From: CAWHYG01 sp963833505
GTDB taxonomy: Bacteria > Eisenbacteria > RBG-16-71-46 > CAIMUX01
Length of the DNA: 64,000 bases
Assembly (NCBI GenBank): GCA_963833505.1
Contig: CAWHYG010000007.1
Span: 558,001 to 622,000, forward strand
Direction: 5' to 3'
Shown here: piece after piece, positions 34,250 through 44,743 of the stretch
Position numbering within the stretch: position 1 is the first letter of the stretch
Layout of the letters: each line of letters starts with the position of its first letter
Made by a program: the position numbers and the translations under genes
Notes under the pieces: generated by a model
Told to the model about the DNA's origin: nothing
The model's database searches: none
What the model saw: the letters and a program-made list of their open reading frames with translations, nothing else

Positions 34250-34611
34250 CTCCTGCTGCCTCTACTGCGTTCGTTCGGACCGCGGCCGTCCACCGCCGCC
34301 ATCTTCCCGCCGACGGACCCTCCAACCGACCCGTCCCGGAAGAGGTTCCAGCCTAGCCGCCCATGCGGCCCATTTCATCCGTTTTCCCGAACTGGATTTC
34401 CGGCTGCGCGGCCGCGATCCGCAGCTCAAAATGCAGGGGGCAATTCGCGACTTGCATCGTGTCGGCGGGCGGGACGAAGGACCGGCTTCCCGCGACGCGC
34501 CGGGAGGGCCGGCTGGCAACGGGTTGGGGGTCTTTGTCCTCTGAACGAAACCTCCCGGGCTGGCATCCGCCTTACAGGGTTCAAAGCTGCATGGAGGCAA
34601 CCGAGGTGACG
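34250..34611. other. divergent intergenic region
   Basis: 362 nt between the divergent protease and secreted-glycosidase genes. It must hold both promoters. I see no convincing -35/-10 pair, tRNA or hairpin. The plus-strand frame is open through part of it but reads low-complexity, non-conserved sequence. Confidence 0.4.
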
Positions 34612-37600
34612 ATGTGCCGGCCGACCTGGCTGAGATCCCCGGGACTGGGTTTGGATCCAGGCTTGGGTCGCCGTCTGCGCCTGCGTCCGGACGTGGGCCG
34701 CTGTCTGCGCCTGGGCTTGGGTCGTTGCGTGGGGCCGAGCGTGGGCCAAGGTCTGGGCCCCTTCCTGGGTCTTTGCTTGTGCCTGGGTCTCGGCCTTGGC
34801 CTGGTCCGCCCCCAGTCCGCCTGGGCGATCCGCGGGGTCGAACGCTATCCCAAGGTGTTGGTCTACGCCTGCAACGTCGGCGGCATGACCCAGGCTCAGC
34901 TCGATACCCTTGCCTGGTACGACGCGGCCGTGCTCCCCGAAGGGCCGGGGACCGTGCAGGCCATCCGCCGGCGCAATCCATCGATCGAGCTGTATTTCGA
35001 TTGGATGCCGCAGAACATCGTGAGCTGGCATGAGAACGACACCTCCTGGTATCCCGATACGACCTGGAGCCTGATCCGCCTCGCCCAGCTCTACGCCATC
35101 AAGAACGACTGGTATCTCCACGACATCTACGGCGCGCGGATTCCCGAATGGGGTGGCTGGGCCGCCAACTGGACGCGCTATTGCCCGAAGGGCACCTATG
35201 GGACGTCGCGCGGTCTCAACTACGTCCAATGGCTGGTGCAGGTCGCGATCCCGCAGATCGTCGAGAGCGGCGCGGCCTGGCCACGGTGGGGCCCGGGGAG
35301 CGGAGGCTACGACGGTCTCATGCTCGAGATCCTGGTCGACTGCGTGGGCTCATTCGGATATCAGGCCTACGAGAACGCCGACCCGGACCGCGACGGACAA
35401 CCGGAAGGGGTCGATGCGAGCTGCACGACCGGAGGCGATCAGGACAGCCTGTCGATCCTCTACCGGGAGATGAACGACACGATCTTCCACCCGAAGATCT
35501 CGCAACTCCAGGACGAGGGCATTCCGATCCTCTTGAACGTCGGGAACAAGTACTTGGGGCCGAGCTGGCGGACCGACGTCACCGGCATCAAGCTCGAAGG
35601 CTGGATGTCGAACTATGACAGCTGTCCCTGGATGACCTGGTGGGACTGGTTCTACGGCCTGGAGAACCCGAGCCACACCGAGATGTGGGGGCCGGGCTAC
35701 AAGTGGGCCGAGACCTTCGTCGGCCACAAGCACGATCCGACCGAGGAGGGATGGAACCATACCCTCCTCCAGGTCTATCCGCTGTCAAACTGGCCCGAGG
35801 ACGAGTGCCAGCGGGTGAAGCGGTGGGGCCTGGGCACGACGCTTCTCGGCGGCGGCTTCTTCACCTATACGAAGGATGGATGCAACCCCTGGTGGCAGCC
35901 CGAGTATGAATGGGACTTCGGCACGCCCCTCGCCGACTTCACGGAAGAGACCTACGTCGGACATTCGCTCGCAGACACGCTGTACGTCCGGCAGTTCTCC
36001 AAGGGATTCGTCGAGGTCAATCCGAATTCCTACATCGTGAACGGCGTGGCCGCGCAGGACAGCCGGTTCGGCTTCTGGCAGTCGGTGTCGGACCTCCGGG
36101 CGGTGGACCGCAGCTTCAACCAGGTGGAAGTCGACTTCACGGCCGCTCCGGGCCGGCCTTCCCCGGTGGACGGCTATGAGCTGCGCTATGCGACCTCGCC
36201 GGTCACCGCCGGGAACTGGGACCAGGCCACGCCGTATTCCGGCAATCCGCTGACCGCCCCGGCCGGAAAACCGGTCACGACCACGGTCACCGGGCTGGCG
36301 CCATCCACGACCTGGTACTTTCTCCTGCGCAATCGCGTGGACGGACGGTTGGAGCCCGCCGGCTCGAATCCTGCGTCGGCCACGACCGAAGCCGTCCCGG
36401 ACACGATTCCTCCGGCGGCGATCCAGGATCTGGCGGCCTCGACTCTCGACACCACGCGGGTCGCCATGACCTGGACCGCTCCCGGAGATGACGGCAACCA
36501 GGGCACCGCATCGTCGTATCTGATCCGGATGAAGACGGGCGGTCCGATCGCCGATGAAGCCACCTGGCAAGCCGCCGGGCCGGTCGCCGGTCCCATCCCC
36601 GCGCCTGCGCCCGGCGGCTCGCCCGAGAAGTTCACGGTGACGGCGCTCGCGCCGGGAATTTCGTACGGCTTTGCCGTCCGCGCCCTGGACAAGGCGGGCA
36701 ATCTGGGCGGGCTCTCCAATTCTCCGGTCGCGAGGACGGCCGATCGCCCGCCGCCGCCGAATCCCACGCCTCCGGATTCGGTGCCGCCGCCGCCCCCCAC
36801 GCCGGTAACGCAGGACACGCTGCCGCCGACGCGCATCATGGATCTGGCCTGCCGTCAGGCGGGAGAGTCCTGGTTATCGTTGACCTGGACCGCGCCGGCC
36901 GACTCCGGAAAGGCGATTCCGGCCACCCGCTATGTTCTCGGTTTCCGCGCCGGTGACGCCGTGCGCACGGAAACGGACTGGAGAACCTGCACGGTGGTCG
37001 ATTCCGGATTGCCCGTGCCGGCGAAGCCGGGAACGGCCGAGTCCTACCGGCTCGACGGCCTCGCCGCGAGCACCCAATACGGCGTCGCGATGCGTTCGGT
37101 CGATGCCGGCGGACGGCTTTCTCCGATCTCCTTTCCGCTCGTCGCCACCACCACGGCCAAGGAGAACAACCTTCCGCCTCCGGAACCACCGGACTCGACG
37201 TCAAACCCGCCGGTGACGCGGGATCCGCCTCCGGCGCCCATCTGGGACCTCGCGTCCACCGGGCGCGGCGGGACCTGGATCGATCTCCGCTGGACGGCGA
37301 CGGGCGCGGATTCCCTGACCGGAAGGGCTTCCAGCTATGATCTGCGGTTCCGGTCCCATGCATTGATCCAGACGGAGAGCGACTGGGCCCAGGCGACTCC
37401 GTGCGATGCGCGGCTTCCGGTGCCGGCGCCGTCCGGATACGTCGAGACGTTCCGGTGGAACGGATTCGATTCGACGGCCACGGGAGCCATCGCCATTCGG
37501 GCGAAGGACGCCGCCGGACAGCTCTCCGGGCTCGTTCCCGGAATCTGGGTCAACCCGAAGTCTCAGCCGCCGCCTCCGATTCCACCGCCGGTAACCGATC

Positions 37601-38487
37601 TGGCCGTGACGTCGGCCGGATCGCGGTCGGCGGTCGTGACATGGCGGAATCCCGCTCCGATCTCCGGCGGCGCGCCCCTGGATCTATCCGCCGTCGGCAT
37701 CGCGCGGATCGCCATCGTCGATTCGATCTGGTCGCGGATCGGCAAGTTCCCCAACGCTCCCGCGCCCGATTCGGCCGGCAAGCCGGTGACGTTCAAGCTG
37801 GCTCCGCTGCTTCCGAACGAGAGCTACTTCGTGGCGGTGCGGCTCCGGGACCAGGACGGGCAGTGGTCTCCGCTGGTCCAGACGAGCTTTCACACCAATG
37901 AAGAGGACCTGGCGCCGCCGCTCGCTCCGGGCTCTTTGAGTGTCGCCTGGAGTGATGATCATGGAACCGTGACCATTTCCTGGGCCGCTTCGGCGGATCC
38001 GCGGGTGACGGGCTATTTCGTCTATCGCCAGGGAACAACGCCCGAATGGACGAAGGTGCAGGATGCCGCGTTTACCGACACGCGCTGTCAGCTTGCGCGT
38101 CCCGACCCGGCGCAGTTCCGGAGGGTCGCGGTCAGCTCGATCACCGCCGACGGCGTCGAAAGCACGCTCTCGCCCGCCACTGCGATCTTCGAGGATCAAT
38201 GGAACGTCGAGGGTCCGTTTCCACAACCGGTGACCGACCAGTGCCGGGTGCGGGTTCATGTGCCCGCGTCTTTCGCATCCGGCGCGGTTCTGCAGGTCGA
38301 AATCCTTCGGCTGACCGGAGAACGATTCGCCACGGTGTACCAGTCGTCGCCCCCCGCCGGAGTGCCTCTCGACTGCGTGTGGGACCGGAAGACTACGAAC
38401 GGGCATCGGGCGCCGCCGGGGTTCTACTACCTCCTGGTGGACGGCGGAGGCAGGCGGACGATTCGGACCATCTATCTGGGACCGTGA
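34612..38487 (+). CDS. secreted putative glycosidase with FN3 repeats and FlgD-like tail
   Basis: 1291 residues from ATG 34612 (GAGGTG just upstream). The N-terminal 70 residues are an unusually long Leu/Gly/Arg/Cys repeat leading into SAWAIRG, apparently an expanded signal peptide. About residues 75-500 form a TIM-barrel-like domain (YPKVLVYACNVGGMTQAQLD, IELYFDWMPQNIVSWHEND, GYDGLMLEILVDCVGSFG, GIPILLNVGNKYL). This resembles putative glycosyl hydrolase families such as GHL15; catalytic residues unproven. At least four fibronectin type III domains separated by Pro-rich linkers follow (PPPPPTPVTQDTLPPTRIMD), then a C-terminal FlgD-like module with RKTTNGHRAPPGFYYLLVDG. Exported, probably surface-attached. 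Confidence 0.75.
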   Translation: MCRPTWLRSPGLGLDPGLGRRLRLRPDVGRCLRLGLGRCVGPSVGQGLGPFLGLCLCLGLGLGLVRPQSAWAIRGVERYPKVLVYACNVGGMTQAQLDTLAWYDAAVLPEGPGTVQAIRRRNPSIELYFDWMPQNIVSWHENDTSWYPDTTWSLIRLAQLYAIKNDWYLHDIYGARIPEWGGWAANWTRYCPKGTYGTSRGLNYVQWLVQVAIPQIVESGAAWPRWGPGSGGYDGLMLEILVDCVGSFGYQAYENADPDRDGQPEGVDASCTTGGDQDSLSILYREMNDTIFHPKISQLQDEGIPILLNVGNKYLGPSWRTDVTGIKLEGWMSNYDSCPWMTWWDWFYGLENPSHTEMWGPGYKWAETFVGHKHDPTEEGWNHTLLQVYPLSNWPEDECQRVKRWGLGTTLLGGGFFTYTKDGCNPWWQPEYEWDFGTPLADFTEETYVGHSLADTLYVRQFSKGFVEVNPNSYIVNGVAAQDSRFGFWQSVSDLRAVDRSFNQVEVDFTAAPGRPSPVDGYELRYATSPVTAGNWDQATPYSGNPLTAPAGKPVTTTVTGLAPSTTWYFLLRNRVDGRLEPAGSNPASATTEAVPDTIPPAAIQDLAASTLDTTRVAMTWTAPGDDGNQGTASSYLIRMKTGGPIADEATWQAAGPVAGPIPAPAPGGSPEKFTVTALAPGISYGFAVRALDKAGNLGGLSNSPVARTADRPPPPNPTPPDSVPPPPPTPVTQDTLPPTRIMDLACRQAGESWLSLTWTAPADSGKAIPATRYVLGFRAGDAVRTETDWRTCTVVDSGLPVPAKPGTAESYRLDGLAASTQYGVAMRSVDAGGRLSPISFPLVATTTAKENNLPPPEPPDSTSNPPVTRDPPPAPIWDLASTGRGGTWIDLRWTATGADSLTGRASSYDLRFRSHALIQTESDWAQATPCDARLPVPAPSGYVETFRWNGFDSTATGAIAIRAKDAAGQLSGLVPGIWVNPKSQPPPPIPPPVTDLAVTSAGSRSAVVTWRNPAPISGGAPLDLSAVGIARIAIVDSIWSRIGKFPNAPAPDSAGKPVTFKLAPLLPNESYFVAVRLRDQDGQWSPLVQTSFHTNEEDLAPPLAPGSLSVAWSDDHGTVTISWAASADPRVTGYFVYRQGTTPEWTKVQDAAFTDTRCQLARPDPAQFRRVAVSSITADGVESTLSPATAIFEDQWNVEGPFPQPVTDQCRVRVHVPASFASGAVLQVEILRLTGERFATVYQSSPPAGVPLDCVWDRKTTNGHRAPPGFYYLLVDGGGRRTIRTIYLGP
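34630..34815. repeat. degenerate repeat in an expanded signal-peptide region
   Basis: CTGGGT/CTGCGC-type hexameric words recur about 20 times and encode Leu-Gly, Arg-Leu and Cys-Leu dipeptides before the mature protein start at about 34825. Confidence 0.65.
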
Positions 38488-38594
38488 GCTGAAACGGATG
38501 ACCGGCGCTCATCGGAAGCGCCGGCCCATCAGCCGCACAGCGCCGCCGGCCGCAGGACGGTCCGGCCACCGGCTCAGCGCCGCTTCAAACCTTC

Positions 38595-40436
38595 TCAGCG
38601 AATCCGCGTCACCTGGACCATCCGGGATGCTGGAAGACCCGGAAACTTCACCCAGTAGGCGCCGGCGGCCATGGCGCGCCCGCTCGCGTCCCGCCCGTCC
38701 CAACGAACGGGGCCGGCTCCGGATGCGCTCAGGATCCGGACCAGCCGGCCTGAGGCGTCGAAGAGTCCGATCCATCCGGCCGTGCTCGTGCCGGTGCCGG
38801 CCGTGGCGTCACCGGATCCGGCGGCGCCAATCCCCCGCCCACCATTCGTGGCTCCGCCTGGGCTGGAAGCGCTGGTTCCATCCCGGCCGATCAGGATCGT
38901 CACGTCCTCTCCGATCCGCGATGGATTGGGATAGCACAAGACTGAAGGCGCCGCGGCGATCGATTCCGATCCGACCGACGCTGGATTGCGCGTTCCGGTG
39001 GAAGTGTAGATCTCCCAGTTGGAGAAACCGGGGCGGGTATCCTCCCACGCGGCGGTGACCTGATCGCCGCTGGCGCCCACCAGCACCGGATTCGTCGTGC
39101 TGGCTCCGGTCGTGTCGTCGTCCATGCGCACTTCAGGCTCCGTCCAGCTCAGCCCGCCGTCCAGCGATTCCCGGAAGTACGCGTCCCCGCCTGAGCCGGG
39201 AGCGTCCCAGCAGGCGAAGATCGTGTTGCCGAAACCGCCGATGGCGGGATAGGTGCCGGTGCCCCCAAGCAGAGGATCATCCACGCGGGCGCTGGGACCC
39301 CAGGTCACGCCGCGATCCGTGGACACGCTGGTCCGGAAGCTGGGGCCGTAGTAGCTGTCGTCATACCAGCCGACCGTGATCCCGCCGTCCTGCCGTCTCA
39401 CCATGACCTTGGACGCGACCTGCTGGAAGTAGTCGTGGATGTCGTTGACCACGACGCCGTCGGACCAGGTGGCGCCGCCGTTCGTCGATCCGGAGAAGTA
39501 GACCTCCGGATATCGGCCCCCCGGGGCATAACCGCGCCAGTCGTTCATGACGCAATAGAGGATCTCCGCTCCCGGCCCGCCTGAAGCGGGATCGGAGATC
39601 AGGCACGGATCGCCCGCGAGCGGTTCGTAGCCGATCTCATCGGAGATTCGCGTCTCGGGAGTCCAGGTCTTCCCGCCGTCCCGCGTGCCGCGCATGTAGA
39701 CCTGGGTGTAGACCCCTTCGCGCCAGTCGGTCCAGGCGACGAAGTACCTTTGTTCATCCACCACCGTGATGCTGCCGTCCATGTAGTCCTCGTCGGAAGG
39801 CGGGCCGCCGGCGGTGTTGACCTTCACGTTGGGCGACCATTGGTTCACACCTGTCCGGATGGAGAAGTACAGATTGATCGCGCCCGTCCGGTTGTCTTCC
39901 CAGACAGCCACGGCGCGGCCGGACGGCGTCACGGCCAGGCTCACGAATTTGCTCTGATCGCCGGTGGTGCGATCGTCGACCCGCTCGGGCGTGGACCAGG
40001 TCTCCCCTTCGTCCGTCGAGGCGCTATAGAAAATGTGGTATCCGCCGGCGGCATGATCGTCCATCCAGGCGACGCTGACGGTTCCGTCCGGCGCCCGGGC
40101 GATGTCGGGCCAGAGGTGCTGGCCCGTCGTTTCCGGATGCGGGCGGACGTTCGGGGCAAAGGTCCAGCCGGATCCGTCGAGGAACGGGCGCGCTCCGGAA
40201 CTGCCTCCGGATCCCGCTCCCGATCCGCCTCCCTCGGGCTGCCCAGGAACCGGAGTTCGTGCGACAGGTCCGTCGGGCGGCACGATCTTGGGCAGGAACC
40301 ATCCGCCCGCGCTTGATACCGGCGTGACGGATCCGGATGGCCCGAGACTCCCGCCGTTCGCAAAGCTGTGGCTTGGGATTGTGGAACCGAGAGAAAACAC
40401 CAAGGCCAAGACGACGGTCGAGTGAAGCCGGTTCAT
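38595..40436 (-). CDS. secreted sialidase-like BNR-repeat protein with FlgD-like C-terminus
   Basis: 613 residues with a signal peptide (MNRLHSTVVLALVFSLGS) and a Gly/Ser-rich linker (EGGGSGAGSGGSSGARP). A six-bladed-propeller type domain contains repeated Asp-box-like motifs: STDEGETWSTPERVDD, GTRDGGKTWTPETRISD, GSTNGGATWSDGVVVND, STDRGVTWGPSARVDD and ESLDGGLSWTEPEVRMDD. This is the sialidase/exo-alpha-sialidase fold, though catalytic Arg triad and Tyr/Glu are not verified. The C-terminal module has GLFDASGRLVRIL and RWDGRDASGRAMAAGAYWV, then MVQVTRIR. Probable extracellular glycan-binding or degrading protein. Confidence 0.82.
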   Translation of the reverse strand: MNRLHSTVVLALVFSLGSTIPSHSFANGGSLGPSGSVTPVSSAGGWFLPKIVPPDGPVARTPVPGQPEGGGSGAGSGGSSGARPFLDGSGWTFAPNVRPHPETTGQHLWPDIARAPDGTVSVAWMDDHAAGGYHIFYSASTDEGETWSTPERVDDRTTGDQSKFVSLAVTPSGRAVAVWEDNRTGAINLYFSIRTGVNQWSPNVKVNTAGGPPSDEDYMDGSITVVDEQRYFVAWTDWREGVYTQVYMRGTRDGGKTWTPETRISDEIGYEPLAGDPCLISDPASGGPGAEILYCVMNDWRGYAPGGRYPEVYFSGSTNGGATWSDGVVVNDIHDYFQQVASKVMVRRQDGGITVGWYDDSYYGPSFRTSVSTDRGVTWGPSARVDDPLLGGTGTYPAIGGFGNTIFACWDAPGSGGDAYFRESLDGGLSWTEPEVRMDDDTTGASTTNPVLVGASGDQVTAAWEDTRPGFSNWEIYTSTGTRNPASVGSESIAAAPSVLCYPNPSRIGEDVTILIGRDGTSASSPGGATNGGRGIGAAGSGDATAGTGTSTAGWIGLFDASGRLVRILSASGAGPVRWDGRDASGRAMAAGAYWVKFPGLPASRMVQVTRIR

Positions 40437-40492
40437 GAGCGCCTCCCGGGTCAGAAGTCGGGGTCGGGCCAGTCAGCGTCAGAGCCCGTCGG

Positions 40493-40570
40493 GCTCAGGG
40501 CCAGGTTCAGGTTCAGGTTCAGGGTCAGGCTCAGGTTCAGGTTCAGGGTCAGGCTCAGGTTCAGGGCTCA
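40493..40570. repeat. hexameric GGTTCA tandem repeat upstream of the BNR gene
   Basis: About 12 hexamers of GGTTCA/GGGTCA/GGCTCA organised as two 24-bp higher-order units (within 40510-40557) with partial copies on each side. It lies 57 nt upstream of the BNR gene start, outside any credible coding sequence. The Ser-Gly open frame it creates on the plus strand is not a gene. Confidence 0.9.
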
Positions 40571-40606
40571 CCAGGGCCAGAAACAGGCGCCAACGGACTG
40601 TCCCTA

Positions 40607-40981
40607 TTATAGCGCCAACGCGGGGAACTCGCCTCTCTGCGGATCGCCGAGACCCTGATCAGGCCGTCCGGCTCCGGCCCCCGGGGGAAACCACGGACCG
40701 AACGGGGTACTGGTCGCCCCTCCTTCCGAGGGCCACCAATCGACAGAGAACGGTGTGGCACCGAGCGTGTCCGGTCGCAGGACGCGGACAAAGAGGATCT
40801 CCGTGCCGGGAGCGATTTCGTACTCCGCCCGGTCGAAGTAGACGCCGCGTTCGGCGGGCGCGGGAAGCGTATTCGGCTTGGTCGCCTTCTCCGTTGTGCA
40901 GGATGCGAGGACGACGGCAAACACTGCGCTGACGAAAGGAAGCAGCGTCCGAAGGCACCGGAGCGGACAGACGCGGCACAT
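40607..40981 (-). CDS. small hypothetical lipoprotein
   Basis: 124 residues from ATG 40981, with GGAGGAGG 5 nt upstream. The signal sequence (RTLLPFVSAVFAVVLASC) ends in lipobox LASC (Cys28). The mature part includes VYFDRAEYEIAPGTEILFVR and TPFSVDWWPSEGGAT, one small beta-rich domain without recognised family. Located between the BNR gene and truA. Confidence 0.65.
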   Translation of the reverse strand: MCRVCPLRCLRTLLPFVSAVFAVVLASCTTEKATKPNTLPAPAERGVYFDRAEYEIAPGTEILFVRVLRPDTLGATPFSVDWWPSEGGATSTPFGPWFPPGAGAGRPDQGLGDPQRGEFPALAL

Positions 40982-42010
40982 GAGGACCTCCTCCGCCTGG
41001 CCTGAGAACCCAAAGCGCCTCCTGAGAACGCCCGATCCGGCGAACCCGGCGCATGGGAACTCCTCCGCGCGCACAAGAACAGGTGCGAGCAACCGATGCC
41101 TATTGTAACATGCCGACGGGGCGTTGCCGAGCCGGATCGCTTGCGCCGCCGGACCACCGCGGTTCCAACCGGGCCAGCTCGTTCCGGCTCCTTTTGCTAT
41201 CGCGCTTCCAAAGGCGGCCAGATCTCCCCCGCTGCACCTTTCACACTCGGCAGATCGGCGACAGGCCAGGGCGGATCATAACCGACCTCGACGAGATACA
41301 GCCCATGCGCCGGCGCGAGCGGCCCGGCCGCGCTCCGGTTCTGCGCCGCCAGGATCTGCGGCATGGCCTCCGGCGGTCGCCGCCCGCGGCCGATCTCGAG
41401 AAACGTCCCGACCAGGATCCGGACCATTTGATACAAGAAACGGCTCGCGCGAATGGTGAAGAGGTATCCGAGGTCCCAGGTTTCCCACCGCGCCTCGTCC
41501 AACCGGCAGCCGTACGGCCCTTCCGGCTGCGTGGTCAGGGAGCGAAAGTCCCGCTCGCCCCGCGGCAGCAATGCCGCCGCGGTCTGCATCGCCTCGAGAT
41601 CCGGCCAGACACGCGGCACATACGCGCGGCCGCGCAGAAACGGAGTGTCTCTTCGCGCCAGCACGTACTGATAGCGCCGGAACCGGGCGCTCTGGCGGGC
41701 CGAAAAACCAACCGGCGCCTCCTCGCAGGCATGGATCCGGATCTCGGGGGGAAGGTGCGCGTTCAAGGCCATCCGCAGCCGATCCGGCGCGAGACGGGTG
41801 CGAAGCGTGAAACTCGATACCTGCCCGAGCGCGTGGACGCCGGCATCGGTTCGTCCCGCACCCGCCACGCGAATGGTTCGAGCGGTCGTCGCGGCGATGG
41901 CGCGCTCGATCTCCCCTTGAATGGTCGAGAGACCCGGCTGGAACTGCCATCCGTGGAAACGGCCGCCGTCGTAGGCCACGAGCGCGCGAAAACGGCGCTC
42001 CTCTTCGGTC

Positions 42011-42127
42011 GCACTGGTGGAGGGACTCGCGTCAGGAGCGTCGTGGATCGCGCCGGTGAAGGGATTCGCGACAGGCGCGTCGTCGGTCGCCCTCGAGGAG
42101 ACACCCGCGTCCGAGGCTTCTCCGGCC
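42011..42127. repeat. 39-bp in-frame repeat at the truA N-terminus
   Basis: Three 39-bp units (42011-42049, 42050-42088, 42089-42127). The first two are clearly alike and the third is degenerate. They encode 13-residue repeats ahead of the TruA domain. Confidence 0.75.
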
Positions 42128-42173
42128 GCGCCCGAACGGGAATTCGCGCCGGTCCCGACGGTCCGTTCGACGT

Positions 42174-43202
<1,029 letters not shown>

Positions 43203-43261
43203 GACGCTCTCCCCGCCGGCGGTCTTCTCGCTACCCTCGCCCGTCGTGGGCCTCTCGCCCG

Positions 43262-44743
43262 TCATGGCTTGGCTCTCCTCGGCGCCGGAGGCGTCCCCGG
43301 CCTCAGCACGCGCATGCGAAGCCCCTTCAGGTACTCGCCCTGCGGATGATCCAGATGAACCGGATGGTCGGCCGCGGCTCCCAGCCGGCCGAGCCACTGC
43401 ACGGAAGCATCGACGTCGCGGGCCGCGCCGAACACCATCTTCTGGAACAGATCGGCGGTGATGTGCTGCGAGCAGGAGAAGCTCCAGATGAGGGCCCCCG
43501 GCCGCGCGCGGCAGAAGGCCCAGAGATTCAGGTCCTTGTACGCGCGGAGGGCGCGCTCGACGCTCCCCCGATCCTTCGCGAACGGCGGAGGATCGAGAAT
43601 GAGCAGATCCCAGCTTCGCTCGTCCCGGCGCAGGAAGCGGAACACGTCCTCGCCGGACATTTCCAGGCCTTCCGGCGGCAGGGAGTTGAGCGCCCAGTTC
43701 TCCCGCGTGAACTCGCGGGCCGAAGCCGACGTCTCCACCTGCGTCACCAGGCGCGCCTCTCCGGCTCCGGCGTAGACGGAGAACGCGCCGGTGTACCCGA
43801 AGAGGTTCAGCACGTCCCGGCCTCGCGCGGCGCCGCGCACGGCCTCGCGGTTTTCGCGTTGGTCGATGTAGAAACCGGTCTTCTGCCCCGCTTCAAGGTC
43901 GACCAGGAACCGCAACCCGTTTTCACGGATCTCGATCGGGCCGTCGGGCAACCTGCCTCGCAGCACCGGCTGCGGCCGTCCTTCCAGATCTTCCCGGCGT
44001 CCTCGTTCGCCGCGCTCGAGAATCGCTTCGGGCTTCATCAGGCTTTCGAGGGCATCCAGCCAGAGCGGCCGAAGGCGCAGCATCCCCGCGGTCAAGGTCT
44101 GGACCACGAGGATCGGACCGTAACGGTCCACGATCAACCCGGGCAGCTCGTCTCCTTCCGAATTGACGGCCCTCCAGGCCGTCGTCTCGCCTGGAACGGA
44201 TCGCCCGACCCGGCCCGCGGCGAACAGCCCGGCCTCGCCGGCTTGCTCCGCGCGGCTTCGGTCGAGTGGCGCGGCCGCGCCGGAAACGGTGGATGCCAGC
44301 CCTCCTTCGAAGAGGCCCCTTCGTCCCTCCAGAGCGCGCCGGATCCGCTCTTCGAAGAACGCAACGTCGATAGGCCGGGGCTCCCAGGCGAGGATTCGGG
44401 CCAGGATCTGGCTGTCGGGCTGAACGGTGCCGCGCCCCAGGAACTCGCCTCGGGAGCTCACCACGTCCCCAACGTCCCCCGCCTCAGCTCCGGGCAGCGC
44501 TTCGATCTCCTGGACCGCTCCCGTGAAGATCCACGGATGGCGGAGCAGAGCGGACTTCTCGCGCCCCGGCTTCAGGATGAGGCGGTAGCGAACCTCGCCA
44601 GGCGTTGCGCCCCGAGTGGATGCGACGGCGCCGGATTCAGGCGGATGGGATGGAACGGCGGCGGACTCAGGCGGGTGGGCCGACTCCCGCGGGCGTGATC
44701 CGGCATTGTCAGGTTCGATCGGGTTCGACGGTTCCGGAGTCAT
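43262..44743 (-). CDS. rlmI: class I SAM-dependent rRNA methyltransferase (RlmI-like)
   Basis: 493 residues. PUA-like N-terminal part (RYRLILKPGREKSALLRHPW, DVVSSRGEFLGRGTVQPDSQ), then the methyltransferase domain: ELPGLIVDRYGPILVVQT, TGFYIDQRENREAVR, DVLNLFGYTGAFSVYAGAG (SAM loop), DLLILDPPPFAK, and SFSCSQHI with the catalytic Cys region. It matches 23S rRNA m5C1962 methyltransferases. Two inserts are non-conserved: an N-terminal 10-residue repeat (HPPESAAVPS/HPPESGAVAS) and a stretch near residues 145-185. ATG 44743 overlaps the lnt stop (ATGA). Confidence 0.88.
   Translation of the reverse strand: MTPEPSNPIEPDNAGSRPRESAHPPESAAVPSHPPESGAVASTRGATPGEVRYRLILKPGREKSALLRHPWIFTGAVQEIEALPGAEAGDVGDVVSSRGEFLGRGTVQPDSQILARILAWEPRPIDVAFFEERIRRALEGRRGLFEGGLASTVSGAAAPLDRSRAEQAGEAGLFAAGRVGRSVPGETTAWRAVNSEGDELPGLIVDRYGPILVVQTLTAGMLRLRPLWLDALESLMKPEAILERGERGRREDLEGRPQPVLRGRLPDGPIEIRENGLRFLVDLEAGQKTGFYIDQRENREAVRGAARGRDVLNLFGYTGAFSVYAGAGEARLVTQVETSASAREFTRENWALNSLPPEGLEMSGEDVFRFLRRDERSWDLLILDPPPFAKDRGSVERALRAYKDLNLWAFCRARPGALIWSFSCSQHITADLFQKMVFGAARDVDASVQWLGRLGAAADHPVHLDHPQGEYLKGLRMRVLRPGTPPAPRRAKP
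44634..44693. repeat. 30-bp in-frame repeat at the rlmI N-terminus
   Basis: Two 30-bp units (44634-44663, 44664-44693) with moderate identity encode HPPESAAVPS-like decapeptides before the PUA-like domain. Confidence 0.65.

Noticed and set aside
36186..36839. 217-codon minus-strand open frame within the FN3 glycosidase gene
   Set aside because: Antisense of Pro/Thr/Ala-rich linkers and FN3 domains; no independent signals.
40435..40932. Open frame with a Ser-Gly run on the plus strand
   Set aside because: Created by the hexamer repeat and the antisense of the small lipoprotein gene; no ribosome site or domain.
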